64,000 nucleotides of DNA from positions 2,521,001 through 2,585,000 of the forward strand of contig NZ_CP027231.1 of assembly GCF_002998435.1 (NCBI RefSeq), read 5' to 3'. The stretch is from Bacteroides zoogleoformans. Its GTDB lineage: Bacteria > Bacteroidota > Bacteroidia > Bacteroidales > Bacteroidaceae. Shown piece by piece: positions 1 to 8,178 of this stretch. Under the pieces are notes generated by a model. That model was not told where the DNA came from and did not search any database. It saw only the letters and a list, made by a program, of their open reading frames with translations. The first letter of the stretch is position 1. Each line of letters begins with the position of its first letter. A program made the position numbers and the translations under genes.

Positions 1-162
1 ACGGTAGTACGCAATGAGAACTTGTTAGATCCTGATACGGGATTGATTAAAGACGTATGCTGGGTGGGAATGAATAGCCGGATAACGGTGTATTATCTAC
101 TATTTATTCCAATTTATAGAAAAGAGGAAAAATTTAATGATGTGGATACTGCGGAATTATGA
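1..162 (+). CDS. C-terminal part of an unknown phage protein
   Basis: The reading frame is open from the first base of the window and ends in TGA at 160-162, overlapping the ATG of the next gene in an ATGA junction. That overlap is typical of co-translated phage genes and is the main reason for calling it real. The 53 visible residues end in an acidic tail and match no family I recognise. The 5' end lies to the left of the window. Confidence 0.5.
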   Translation, partial: TVVRNENLLDPDTGLIKDVCWVGMNSRITVYYLLFIPIYRKEEKFNDVDTAEL

Positions 163-683
163 AAGATGAAATAAAATTTGACCCTAAAAACTTCCGTATT
201 CATAACGACCGGAACAAGAAGGTTATCCGCAAGAGCCTTGAAGATTGCGGCGCCGGACGTTCCGTCTTGATGGATAAGGATAATTACTTGATAGCAGGCA
301 ATGGAGTATATGAACAGGCGCAAGAGCTTGGAATTCCGGTCCGAATCATTGAGACGGATGGCAAAGAGCTTGTTGTGGTAAAGCGAAAGGATTTAGCTCT
401 TGGCGACAATCGACGTAAGTTGCTTGCGCTTGCTGATAATCACGCTTCCGATACGTCTGAGTTTGATATGGATCTTGTTATAGAGAACTTTTCTGCTGAC
501 GTTTTGGAGGATTGGGCGTTTTCGGTAGATGACATAGATGTTTCTGATGAATTACCATCAAGCACTGTTGTATCAAGGCGTCTTGCTGACTCGTTTATTA
601 TACCTCCTTTTTCAATCCTTGACACAAGGCAAGGAAGGTGGCAGGAACGGAAAAAGAGAATGGTTGTCTATTGGTATAAATAG
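159..683 (+). CDS. ParB-like N-terminal domain protein, probably the front half of a frameshifted ParB-methyltransferase fusion
   Basis: Residues about 5-110 read as a ParB/sulfiredoxin-like fold: a short basic N-terminus, an AGNGVYEQAQELG segment in place of the usual GHxRxxAAxxLG motif, and an RRKLLALADNHAS helix. ParB-like domains fused to DNA methyltransferases are common in Bacteroidales phages and are thought to aid DNA binding or nicking. The frame runs well to about residue 164 (RQGRWQERK), then ends after a short unnatural tail. The next frame carries on the expected sequence (REWLSIGI) from the A5 run at 651-655. I therefore read 159-1569 as one original gene with a one-base indel there. 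Near the packaging genes its job is likely modification of phage DNA. Confidence 0.75.
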   Translation: MKDEIKFDPKNFRIHNDRNKKVIRKSLEDCGAGRSVLMDKDNYLIAGNGVYEQAQELGIPVRIIETDGKELVVVKRKDLALGDNRRKLLALADNHASDTSEFDMDLVIENFSADVLEDWAFSVDDIDVSDELPSSTVVSRRLADSFIIPPFSILDTRQGRWQERKKRMVVYWYK

Positions 684-1569
684 CGAAATTGGGCGTGAAG
701 GCGAGCTGACGTATGCCCGCTCCTCACAATCTCCGCATATATACGAGTTACGGAACAGATTACGCGAAAAGATGGGCTATGATCCTTCTTGGGATGAGAT
801 AGCGGAATATTGCCAAAAAAATAATATTCCGATGATGGGAGGGACATCTATTTTCGATCCTGTTCTTTGTGAATTGTCATACAGGTGGTTCAATATATCA
901 GGCGGAGATATTATAGACCCGTTTGCGGGAGGTTCAGTGCGAGGGATAGTAGCAGCAAAATTAGGAATGGGATATAAAGGAATTGATTTACGATCGGAGC
1001 AGATTAAGGCTAATTATGAGAATGTAGCGCAAATACAGCCTCCTATAACAGAGAGAGAATGTCCTACTTGGATATGCGGTGATAGTATCGATATAGATAT
1101 GCACTGCGCAGGAGTAGAGGCCGATATGATATTTAGTTGCCCTCCTTATGCAGACTTAGAGGTTTATTCGGATGATCCGCGCGATTTGTCCAATATGGAG
1201 TATGAGTCGTTCCTGAATGCTTATAAAGTAATAATTAGGAAGAGCTGCTCCTTGTTGAAGGAAAATCGCTTTGCAGTTTTTGTTGTTGGTGAAGTGAGAG
1301 CTAAAAGCGGGGAATATTATGATTTCGTAGGTGATACGGTGAAGGCTTTTAAAGAAGCAGGACTACACTACTACAACGAGATGATTATTGTTAATCAAAT
1401 AGGGTCATTGGCAATGCGTGCAGGTAATCAGTTTAATCATTCCCGTAAAATAGGTAAATGTCATCAAAACGTATTAGTCTTTTACAAGGGTGATTTAAAG
1501 AAAATTCCAAGTATATATCCAGAACTCGACCTTGGTAATGTTGAAAAAGATTACGAAGAAAACATTTAA
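538..1569 (+). CDS. DNA methyltransferase (back half of the ParB-methyltransferase fusion)
   Basis: A class I SAM-dependent DNA amino-methyltransferase. The SAM-binding motif DPFAGGSVRG is at about residues 127-136 and the catalytic CPPY at about 200-203, so motif I precedes motif IV. The C-terminal half contains an ARAKSGEYYDFVGDTV segment seen in phage adenine/cytosine-N4 enzymes. The first 40 or so residues before the frame crossover (the leucine- and tyrosine-rich stretch from ATG 538) look non-native because they overlap the ParB frame; native sequence seems to start around 656. If translated alone from an internal start it could still be an active enzyme. Target sequence cannot be predicted. 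Confidence 0.8.
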   Translation: MFLMNYHQALLYQGVLLTRLLYLLFQSLTQGKEGGRNGKREWLSIGINSEIGREGELTYARSSQSPHIYELRNRLREKMGYDPSWDEIAEYCQKNNIPMMGGTSIFDPVLCELSYRWFNISGGDIIDPFAGGSVRGIVAAKLGMGYKGIDLRSEQIKANYENVAQIQPPITERECPTWICGDSIDIDMHCAGVEADMIFSCPPYADLEVYSDDPRDLSNMEYESFLNAYKVIIRKSCSLLKENRFAVFVVGEVRAKSGEYYDFVGDTVKAFKEAGLHYYNEMIIVNQIGSLAMRAGNQFNHSRKIGKCHQNVLVFYKGDLKKIPSIYPELDLGNVEKDYEENI

Positions 1570-1701
1570 AGAAAAACATGTGATGATGGAACCCTGAAAG
1601 GATATGAAAAGCAATCGCGATGCTTGGCATGTCTTTCTCCGAAGTACAAGGAGATAGGGGTTTCTTGGATTTAATTATTAACTTTGCCGCATGAACTTTA
1701 A

Positions 1702-1920
1702 ATGATTGCCGGCATGAAAACAATAACAGAGATGTATAAAGAATTGCTGAAAAAAAGACTGGAGCGAAAAAAACAAGAGTTATCCACTATTGAAGAATCA
1801 ATCAACATGGGGGGGGTAGTTGCAGTTGAGAAGAAAAAGTATATTGAACTGAAAGCCGTAATTAACGAGCTTGAAAACATAATCGATATGGCGGAGACGA
1901 TGTTTGAGAAAGACGAGTAG
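1702..1920 (+). CDS. Small coiled-coil phage protein, unknown function
   Basis: A highly charged helical protein of 72 aa (68 if ATG 1714 is used). Lys/Glu heptads run through most of it, predicting a coiled coil. It sits 132 bp after the methyltransferase and 85 bp before the terminase small subunit, so it belongs to the packaging-proximal transcription unit. No family is recognised. Confidence 0.6.
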   Translation: MIAGMKTITEMYKELLKKRLERKKQELSTIEESINMGGVVAVEKKKYIELKAVINELENIIDMAETMFEKDE

Positions 1921-1974
1921 TGTATTTGTTATTGCCTATCTGTTGGGGGAGTTGCTGAAAAGCGGCTTCCCTTT

Positions 1975-1990
1975 TATATTTTAAAGAAAA
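1975..1990 (+). promoter_or_regulatory. Start-proximal motif TATATTTTAAAGAAAA
   Basis: This A/T motif lies 15 bp before the terminase small subunit start. Near-copies lie before the portal gene (3953-3969), the scaffold gene (7452-7469) and the tape measure (12892-12909), each 4-5 nt from the ATG. Bacteroides genes often lack a GGAGG-type Shine-Dalgarno and use A-rich initiation regions, so it may be a phage translation enhancer; a promoter role is not excluded. Confidence 0.4.
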
Positions 1991-2005
1991 TACCTTTACA
2001 AATAT

Positions 2006-2539
2006 ATGACTGCGCCGAAAAAAGAATATGAGAAAAGGAAAGTAGGTAGAAAGAGCTCGTTTAAGGATGAGTATATAGAACAGTCTCTTAAGTTGTCATT
2101 GCTTGGAGCAACAGATAAGGAAATGGCTGATTTCTTCGGAGTTAGCGAACAGACATTGAATACTTGGAAGAAGAAGTATCCAGAGTTTCTTGAGTCCTTA
2201 AAAAGAGGCAAGGCTATGGCTGATGCTAATGTTGCATCCAGATTGTACAATCGTGCTATCGGATACAGTTGCCGTGCGACAAAGTTTGCAACAAACGAAG
2301 GGAAGATAACAGATAAGGTTGATTATGTAGAGCATTATCCTCCTGATACGACAGCTGCTATCTTTTGGCTGAAAAACAGGCAGCCGGAGAAATGGAGAGA
2401 CCGTAAGGAGATAGACGCTAACGTTAATCTTAGCGATGAATTGGAAAGCATGTCGGATGAACAGTTAGAAAATATTATACGTGGCGAACAACAGGGAGAT
2501 ATTGATAAGAAAAGCGAAAGCGGCAACGATACTGCGTAA
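2006..2539 (+). CDS. Terminase small subunit
   Basis: This 177-aa protein has a basic N-terminus (about 1-20) and a helix-turn-helix at about residues 28-58 (KEMADFFGVSEQTLNTWKKK), the DNA-recognition domain of small terminases. A central helical region with YNRAIGYSCRAT is followed by PDTTAAIFWLKNRQPEKWRDR (split here by eye), a hallmark of phage small terminases. The acidic C-terminus probably contacts the large subunit. It should bind the pac or cos site and guide the large subunit. It overlaps the next gene by 59 nt in another frame, as expected for this pair. Confidence 0.88.
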   Translation: MTAPKKEYEKRKVGRKSSFKDEYIEQSLKLSLLGATDKEMADFFGVSEQTLNTWKKKYPEFLESLKRGKAMADANVASRLYNRAIGYSCRATKFATNEGKITDKVDYVEHYPPDTTAAIFWLKNRQPEKWRDRKEIDANVNLSDELESMSDEQLENIIRGEQQGDIDKKSESGNDTA

Positions 2540-3917
2540 GCGAGAAGCCCGGAAAACATTCTGGGCTTTCTGCTTGTATATGGACCCGAAGTTTTTCGCA
2601 AAACGGTTGTTTCTTAAAAAGGTGGCCGATGCTTATCAGCGCGTACATGAAAAGTACTCCGATGGCCTTTCTTGGAGCCTTGCAGTCAGCATGCCACCTC
2701 GTGCCGGTAAGTCTTATATCTCTTCTCTATTTATCGCATGGATGCTCGGGCACTTTCCGGAGGAGAGTGTTATGCGTAACTGTCATTCAGATACTCTGTA
2801 TAACAAATTATCATACGATGCCCGTAATATCATCCGTTCGCGTCGATTCTCGGAGATATTCCCGGATGCAAAGCTAAGCCAAGACAAACAGAACGTAAAG
2901 GGTTGGAACCTTACTGCGGCTCGGCAGGTGAGTTATTTCGGAGCAGGTGTCGGTGGTACTGTTATCGGATTCGGTGCGTCTATGCTTGCTATGACTGATG
3001 ACTTGTATAAGTCTTTGGAGGATGCTCTTTCCGATACCAACAACGAAAAGGTATGGAGTTGGAAGCAGGGTACGCACGATTCACGTTTGGAAAAAAATTG
3101 TTGCCGTATCGATATTGGTACTCGTTGGTCCGCTTCGGATGTTCTTGGACGTATGGAAGAGGCCGGGAAATACGATGAGATTATACGTATAGCCGCCCTT
3201 GATGAAAACGATGAGTCGTTCTGTGAGGATGTGCACACGACTGAGTATTACCGCGAGTTGAGGCTTGAAACGGATGATAGTATATGGTGCGCGGAGTACA
3301 TGCAGGAGCCTATTGAGGCTATCGGGTTACTGTTCCCTAAATCGGAGCTCATGTACTTTACGTTCGATGAACTTAAGGGCAAGACGCCGGACGGGAATAT
3401 TGGTGCTTGTGACGTTGCCGACAAAGGAAACGATGACCTATGCGCCCCGTTCGCCGATGTGTACGGCGATCGCCTGTTCATCACAGATGTTGTATTTACA
3501 AAAGATGCAGTAGAGGTTACAGAACCACGCGTTGCGCAGGCAGTCATTGACAATAAGTGCGACCAAATGCGCATTGAAGCGAACAACGGTGGGCGTATCT
3601 TCGCTATTAATGTGCGAAAGACTGTAAAATGGCGTAACAGTAAGTGCGAGATACAGGCACGTCACACAACACAGAATAAAGAGACGCGTATACTGATGCG
3701 TGCAGGATGGATAAAGAAGCATTGTTTGTTCCTTGCTCCAACGGAATATAAGAAAGGATCTGACTATGACCGTTTCATGAAAGCTCTTACCAAGTATAAG
3801 AAGGAGGGAGGGAATGAACATGATGATGCACCTGACGGTATGACCATTCTTGCAGAGTTCGCAGAATCAATCGGAATGAAGACTAAGACTGCAAAGCGAA
3901 AGGTTGGGCGCGGATAG
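2481..3917 (+). CDS. terL: Terminase large subunit (ATPase-nuclease)
   Basis: The DNA-packaging motor that pumps DNA through the portal. The Walker A-like PPRAGKS is at residues 72-78. A Walker B-like hydrophobic stretch ending in MTDD sits near residue 170. The C-terminal RNase-H-fold nuclease shows Asp at GACDVADKGNDD (about 309-320), ITDVVFTKD, and the final HDDAPDG motif near 450. Length 478 aa is normal for the family. The first in-frame start is GTG 2481; a start a few codons downstream is possible. It overlaps the small subunit gene. Confidence 0.93.
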   Translation: MANNREILIRKAKAATILRKREARKTFWAFCLYMDPKFFAKRLFLKKVADAYQRVHEKYSDGLSWSLAVSMPPRAGKSYISSLFIAWMLGHFPEESVMRNCHSDTLYNKLSYDARNIIRSRRFSEIFPDAKLSQDKQNVKGWNLTAARQVSYFGAGVGGTVIGFGASMLAMTDDLYKSLEDALSDTNNEKVWSWKQGTHDSRLEKNCCRIDIGTRWSASDVLGRMEEAGKYDEIIRIAALDENDESFCEDVHTTEYYRELRLETDDSIWCAEYMQEPIEAIGLLFPKSELMYFTFDELKGKTPDGNIGACDVADKGNDDLCAPFADVYGDRLFITDVVFTKDAVEVTEPRVAQAVIDNKCDQMRIEANNGGRIFAINVRKTVKWRNSKCEIQARHTTQNKETRILMRAGWIKKHCLFLAPTEYKKGSDYDRFMKALTKYKKEGGNEHDDAPDGMTILAEFAESIGMKTKTAKRKVGRG

Positions 3918-3973
3918 TAATTTGCTGCATCGTTATAAAACGCACGCTTGGGTATATTTTAAGAGAAAAGTAT

Positions 3974-5440
3974 ATGCCGAGTATTCAGGAGATTTTAGCA
4001 AAAGACGATTTTAGCGCTATCGTCAGCGACCTATGTAAAGATACGAGAGAGAATCGCTATCCTCGTGAGTATATGGAAGAGTATAACGGTGACCGAACAC
4101 GCCGCCCGGATTCAGTAGGATTCAGGCAGCCGAAGACTATTGCCGTATATTCCGATACACTAACCGATAAGGAGGGTAACCCTGTCCGATTAGAGGATAA
4201 AACCATTCAAGTTGCAAAGGTTGTTACTAATATCCCAAAGCGTATTGTACGTACCGCTGTAGCGTTCATGTTCGGCGGGGAGATGACTCTGTCTGCGGAA
4301 GATCCTAACGAGGGGTTCGATGAGTTCAAGAAAGTCTTTGTTCGCAAGCTTAAGATGCAATCCGTATTTCGCAAGTTTGCCCGTAAAGTACTGTCAGAGA
4401 CGAAAGCGGCTATCGTTTTCTATCCGGTAATAAAGCATGAAAGGGATATTGCAGGTAATGTCAAAAAGGTTTCGGTTCTTAAATGCAAGATACTATCTAC
4501 TCCTAAAAGCTTGAATGAAACGTGTGAGTTCTATCCGCATTTCGATGAAGACGATGATATGGACGGATTCATTCATAAGTACAATGCGGATGTCGACGGT
4601 TCTAATTGCGAATGTATCACTATCTATACCGCCGAAACAATCTATACTGCCGTGAAGTATAACGGAGTATGGAATATCATTAAAAAACCTAACCTGTTTA
4701 AGAAGATTCCGGTTGTATATGCTGAAGTAGATGAACCCGAATGGGATTGTATCGCTAATCCTATGGATAAATACGAGATGCGTCTCTCTCGTGTGTCCGA
4801 TACGAACGATTATTTCTCGGAACCGATACTGAAAACATATGGGCTTGCCAATCTGCCAAGCAAAGAAACGGTAGGTAAAGAATTGAATTTCTCAATGGAG
4901 ATAGACCCAGATACGGGTACGGCGTATCATGGTGATGCGGATTATCTCGCATGGCAACAGTCTATAGACTCTGTTAAAGAAGAGCTTGACCGCCTAAAGA
5001 GCGAGATAGATTCCGGTTCGTCCACTCCAGACCTATCATTCAATAATCTTCAGGGTATCGGCAATCTTAGCGGTGTGGCCCGTAAGTTTATGACTATTGA
5101 GGCTACCATTAAGGCAAGCGAGAATATGGAGGTATTCGGTCCCGTCGTGCAACGTGCAGTTGCTATCATACAGGCCGGCATGATTAATATTTCGCACACT
5201 AAATATGCCTCACAGCTCGAAGATAACTATATCGATGTAGAGTTTGGTACTGTTCTTCCCGAGGACGTTGCCGAAGAGTTAAAGAATCTTGAAACAGCCT
5301 CACAGTTTAACTCAATGGAAACAATCATCAAAAACTCACCATATACGGATAACGTGCAGGAAGAGCTTGCGAGAAAGAAACAGGATGACAAAGATGAGGC
5401 ATCCAACAGGGCTATGCCGGGATTTACATTTGCTGAATAA
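3974..5440 (+). CDS. Portal protein (SPP1 gp6-like)
   Basis: The dodecameric ring at the capsid vertex through which DNA enters and leaves. The 488-aa protein follows the large terminase and precedes the MuF gene, the canonical order in SPP1-like phages. It has the alpha/beta wing (VAFMFGGEMTLSAEDP region, about 92-108), a long central helix near 330-350 (SVKEELDRLKSEIDSG) and an asparagine-rich tunnel segment. The stop codon overlaps the next ATG (TAATG), so the two are translationally coupled. The start-proximal TATATTTTAA motif lies just upstream. Confidence 0.9.
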   Translation: MPSIQEILAKDDFSAIVSDLCKDTRENRYPREYMEEYNGDRTRRPDSVGFRQPKTIAVYSDTLTDKEGNPVRLEDKTIQVAKVVTNIPKRIVRTAVAFMFGGEMTLSAEDPNEGFDEFKKVFVRKLKMQSVFRKFARKVLSETKAAIVFYPVIKHERDIAGNVKKVSVLKCKILSTPKSLNETCEFYPHFDEDDDMDGFIHKYNADVDGSNCECITIYTAETIYTAVKYNGVWNIIKKPNLFKKIPVVYAEVDEPEWDCIANPMDKYEMRLSRVSDTNDYFSEPILKTYGLANLPSKETVGKELNFSMEIDPDTGTAYHGDADYLAWQQSIDSVKEELDRLKSEIDSGSSTPDLSFNNLQGIGNLSGVARKFMTIEATIKASENMEVFGPVVQRAVAIIQAGMINISHTKYASQLEDNYIDVEFGTVLPEDVAEELKNLETASQFNSMETIIKNSPYTDNVQEELARKKQDDKDEASNRAMPGFTFAE

Positions 5441-7173
5441 TGAAGAAGATTCGTTCACTTGCTTTTCATGACCGGCAGCATATACAGCGGATATTAATGC
5501 AGCAGAATGCTGTCGGTTTGGCTTTCAATCAATTTATCGCCACTGTCTCACCTCATCTTCGTAAATGGACCGACCGTGGAGGAGATAGTGTGTGGGTGCG
5601 CAATTCCTCTGTAGAGAAAGCTATTGACAAGGCTTTATTGGTATTGCAGGCTTCCCTACAACAGAATATTACCGAATTTCAGGCTGATGCTTGGAAGGGG
5701 GCTAATATAAAGAATGATGATATGGTTTCCCGTTTCATAGACGGTATGGCTATTTCTTCGCTACGCAGGGATGGAATGTTCCGTCAAAACATGGAAGCGT
5801 TCAGAGGACTGCAAAAGGAGGTTGACGCAAACGGGTTGAATGTATCACAGAAGGTCTGGAAAATTACCGATCAGGCGAAAACCAACCTCGAGTTCTATCT
5901 TGATAGCGGTATATCCTCTGGGAGAAGCGCATCAGGGATAAGCAGTGACATTCGTCAAATCTTGGATAAACCGGATAAGAGGTTTCGCCGTGTACGTGAC
6001 GAGAACGGGAAGTTGCAATTATCTAAGCCCATGGAAGAGTATCACCCTGGTGCAGGCGTATATCGTTCTTCCCGCATGAACGCTTTGCGTCTTGCCGCCA
6101 CAACTACGAACGTGGCGTATAGGAAAGCAGACTATGAACGTTGGCAGAGTCTTGATTTTGTCCTTGGTATAGAGATAAGCCGTTCCCCGTCTAATCATGG
6201 TCCGTGCAAGATATGCGACGCTATGGTGGGTAAATACCCTAAGGGGTTTCAGTTCTTGGGTTTCCATCCGTTTTGTATCTGTATAGCTACTCCCATACTC
6301 CAGAAACCGGAAGATTTCGCTGACTTTTTACTTGATGATGAAATACCGAAAGAGCAACTTATTACCGATATACCTGCTGATGCCCGTAAGTTCATGCTTG
6401 ATAATGAGTATATGCAGAAGTCGTATGCTTTCAGGGATAATGCGGAATGGTTCTCAGATAAACCTGTTAATAATACACAAGGCGATAAAATTATTGTAGG
6501 TAGTAATGTGCCTTCTGGGTTAAATACATTAGAGCAACAAATGTGGATTAATAATGTCCACGACACAGAAGATCGATTAAATATAACTCAAGGCAATCCG
6601 ATGTCATTTGAAGAGGCTGATGGTAAGTCTCCTAATCCTAACTTTGAATCAGAATGGGGGTATAAACATAACTGTCAATCGTGTGTAGTTGCTTATGAAT
6701 TACGGAGAAGAGGGTATAATGTGGAGGCTTTAATGAAGACTTTGGAAGATGATAACATCCCTCGTCAGTTGTCTTATAAAACAGAGTGGGCATGGATAGA
6801 TCCTAAAACCGGACAAATGCCTAAAAAATTTAAGGCGGGAGGCGAGTATATAGACCCACTAACCAAAAAGATTAAGGTGAAAACAGAAAAAGTTATGATT
6901 AAAGAACTTATAGATAACACGAAAGTTCCGGGACGTTACCATATTGCATTTAATTGGAAAGGAAAATCAATAGAGGGTCATATAATAACGCTTGAAAGGT
7001 TGGATAATAACCAAGTAGTTTTATATGACCCACAAACGGGAGATAAAGTAAATTGGGCAGATTTAAAAAAGAGAATAAGGTTATCAGGAGGTATACGAGG
7101 ATATAGGGTTGACAATATGCTGATAAACGAAAAGATTATAAATGGCGTAGTTCGGCCATCAAAGAGAAGATAG
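5440..7173 (+). CDS. MuF-type head protein fused to a C-terminal papain-fold (Tox-PL-like) domain
   Basis: Residues about 1-285 are a phage Mu gpF/SPP1 gp7-like minor head protein: a helical N-terminus, a MuF core with RMNALRLAATTTNVAYRKA, and the paired Cys motifs CKIC (256-259) and HPFCIC (276-281). After a linker (about 286-385) comes a separate domain with HNCQSC (Cys412, Cys415), ELRRRGY (420-426), EGHI (His514) and YDPQTG (Asp530, Gln532). That Cys-His-Asp order and the RRRGY helix match papain-like polymorphic toxin domains (Tox-PL). MuF proteins are virion components that can be ejected with DNA, so the domain could be delivered to a new host. The DNA from about 6460 on is visibly more A/T-rich than the MuF half, suggesting a swapped cassette. 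A virion maturation protease is the alternative. The candidate immunity gene is convergent at its 3' end. Confidence 0.85.
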   Translation: MKKIRSLAFHDRQHIQRILMQQNAVGLAFNQFIATVSPHLRKWTDRGGDSVWVRNSSVEKAIDKALLVLQASLQQNITEFQADAWKGANIKNDDMVSRFIDGMAISSLRRDGMFRQNMEAFRGLQKEVDANGLNVSQKVWKITDQAKTNLEFYLDSGISSGRSASGISSDIRQILDKPDKRFRRVRDENGKLQLSKPMEEYHPGAGVYRSSRMNALRLAATTTNVAYRKADYERWQSLDFVLGIEISRSPSNHGPCKICDAMVGKYPKGFQFLGFHPFCICIATPILQKPEDFADFLLDDEIPKEQLITDIPADARKFMLDNEYMQKSYAFRDNAEWFSDKPVNNTQGDKIIVGSNVPSGLNTLEQQMWINNVHDTEDRLNITQGNPMSFEEADGKSPNPNFESEWGYKHNCQSCVVAYELRRRGYNVEALMKTLEDDNIPRQLSYKTEWAWIDPKTGQMPKKFKAGGEYIDPLTKKIKVKTEKVMIKELIDNTKVPGRYHIAFNWKGKSIEGHIITLERLDNNQVVLYDPQTGDKVNWADLKKRIRLSGGIRGYRVDNMLINEKIINGVVRPSKRR

Positions 7174-7398
7174 TATTTGATGTATTTCATGTAGCGTCGC
7201 TAATCTGGCAAAGTCTTGTTCGGATATTAGAATATATGTAGGATACCCGGTGCACATATTCGCAGAGGATGTGTCGTATGTAGCAAAAAAGACCATACAT
7301 GAATTCCATTCCGTTTCATATAACGCTTTATCAAAGCCTATGCTCTTGACAAAAGATTCCGCTATTCTTTGTTTTTTCGAAATAATATCCGCTTTCAT
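7159..7398 (-). CDS. Candidate immunity protein for the MuF papain toxin
   Basis: A 79-aa ORF on the opposite strand in the otherwise empty gap between the MuF-toxin gene and the scaffold gene, overlapping the toxin 3' end by 15 nt. The protein looks globular, with an amphipathic helical N-terminus (about 1-25), a central aromatic segment (WNSCMVFFATYD) and a C-terminal GYPTYILISEQDFARL-type strand-helix unit. No signal peptide or membrane segment, so cytoplasmic. A TATATTTG -7 box lies just upstream (7430-7423 on this strand), allowing expression in the lysogen independent of the late genes. I recognise no named family; the immunity role is inferred from position, orientation and private promoter. 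Confidence 0.6.
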   Translation of the reverse strand: MKADIISKKQRIAESFVKSIGFDKALYETEWNSCMVFFATYDTSSANMCTGYPTYILISEQDFARLATLHEIHQILSSL

Positions 7399-7422
7399 TC
7401 ACATAGATGTCTAATAATTCAA

Positions 7423-7430
7423 CAAATATA
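7423..7430 (-). promoter_or_regulatory. Promoter -7 box for the candidate immunity gene
   Basis: Read leftward the sequence is TATATTTG, an exact match to the Bacteroides -7 consensus TAnnTTTG, 25 bp before the ATG at 7398. The -33 region is A/T-rich without a clear TTTG. It is in an intergenic gap and points away from the late transcription unit. Confidence 0.5.
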
Positions 7431-7472
7431 ATAAAAAAATAATCATTCACTTATATTTTAAAGGAAAAAGTT

Positions 7473-8153
7473 ATGAAGATTTTAGCAACAATCAAAGCCG
7501 CTCTGAAAAAGGCGGGGATACCCGAAAAATATGCGGGTAAAGTTCAAAAGTTATTCAATATTGAAAGTGAAGAAAACCTTGAGACATACATTGCGCTGTT
7601 CAAGGAGAATATTCTTCCTGATATTGAAGAGGTTGAAGGTAGTGTAAAGACTGCTGCTGAAGCTGCTGCAAAAAAAGCTATCGAAGATTACGAGAAACAG
7701 CATAATCTGAAAGATGGCAAAGCCATTAAACCGGAAAAGCCGGAAGAAACAAAGACGGATGATTTGCCGCCGGCGGTAAAAGTTCTTATTGAAGCCCAAG
7801 GCAAGCAGATTTCAGAGCTTACCGGAGTGGTGAACAAGCTTGCAAACTCTGTTACTACATCACAGAAACAGTCATCTGCTGCCGCCCTTTTCAAGGAAGC
7901 CAAGCTGCCGGAAAAGTGGCTTTCTCGTATCGATGTCAACTCTGAAAAGTCTGTAGAAGATCAAATTAAGGAATTGCAGGAAGAATGGACTGAACTCCGT
8001 CAAAGTGTTATTGATGACCAGGTGGAGACCGGCGACTACCGCCCTAATCAGTATAAACCGAAAGAAAGAACAGAGAAAGAGTGGGCCGATTTCATGAATG
8101 GGGACAAAGAAACAAGCAAGGATGCGAGCGTTGCAAGCCTCGGCTTGGATTAG
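7473..8153 (+). CDS. Capsid scaffolding protein
   Basis: A 226-aa, highly charged, mostly helical protein rich in Lys, Glu and Ala, with a coiled-coil stretch about residues 45-75 and another about 105-125, and a flexible acidic/Pro linker (KPEKPEETKTDDLPP). It sits between the MuF and decoration/major capsid genes, where scaffolds are encoded. It probably directs procapsid assembly and is then released. The TATATTTTAAAGGAAAAA motif lies 4 nt before the ATG. Confidence 0.72.
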   Translation: MKILATIKAALKKAGIPEKYAGKVQKLFNIESEENLETYIALFKENILPDIEEVEGSVKTAAEAAAKKAIEDYEKQHNLKDGKAIKPEKPEETKTDDLPPAVKVLIEAQGKQISELTGVVNKLANSVTTSQKQSSAAALFKEAKLPEKWLSRIDVNSEKSVEDQIKELQEEWTELRQSVIDDQVETGDYRPNQYKPKERTEKEWADFMNGDKETSKDASVASLGLD

Positions 8154-8178
8154 TGTTTAATAAATTAATAATTGTGTC

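Noticed and set aside
5440..5760. A second toxin at the MuF N-terminus
   Set aside because: The region is the normal helical start of MuF; no catalytic motifs there.
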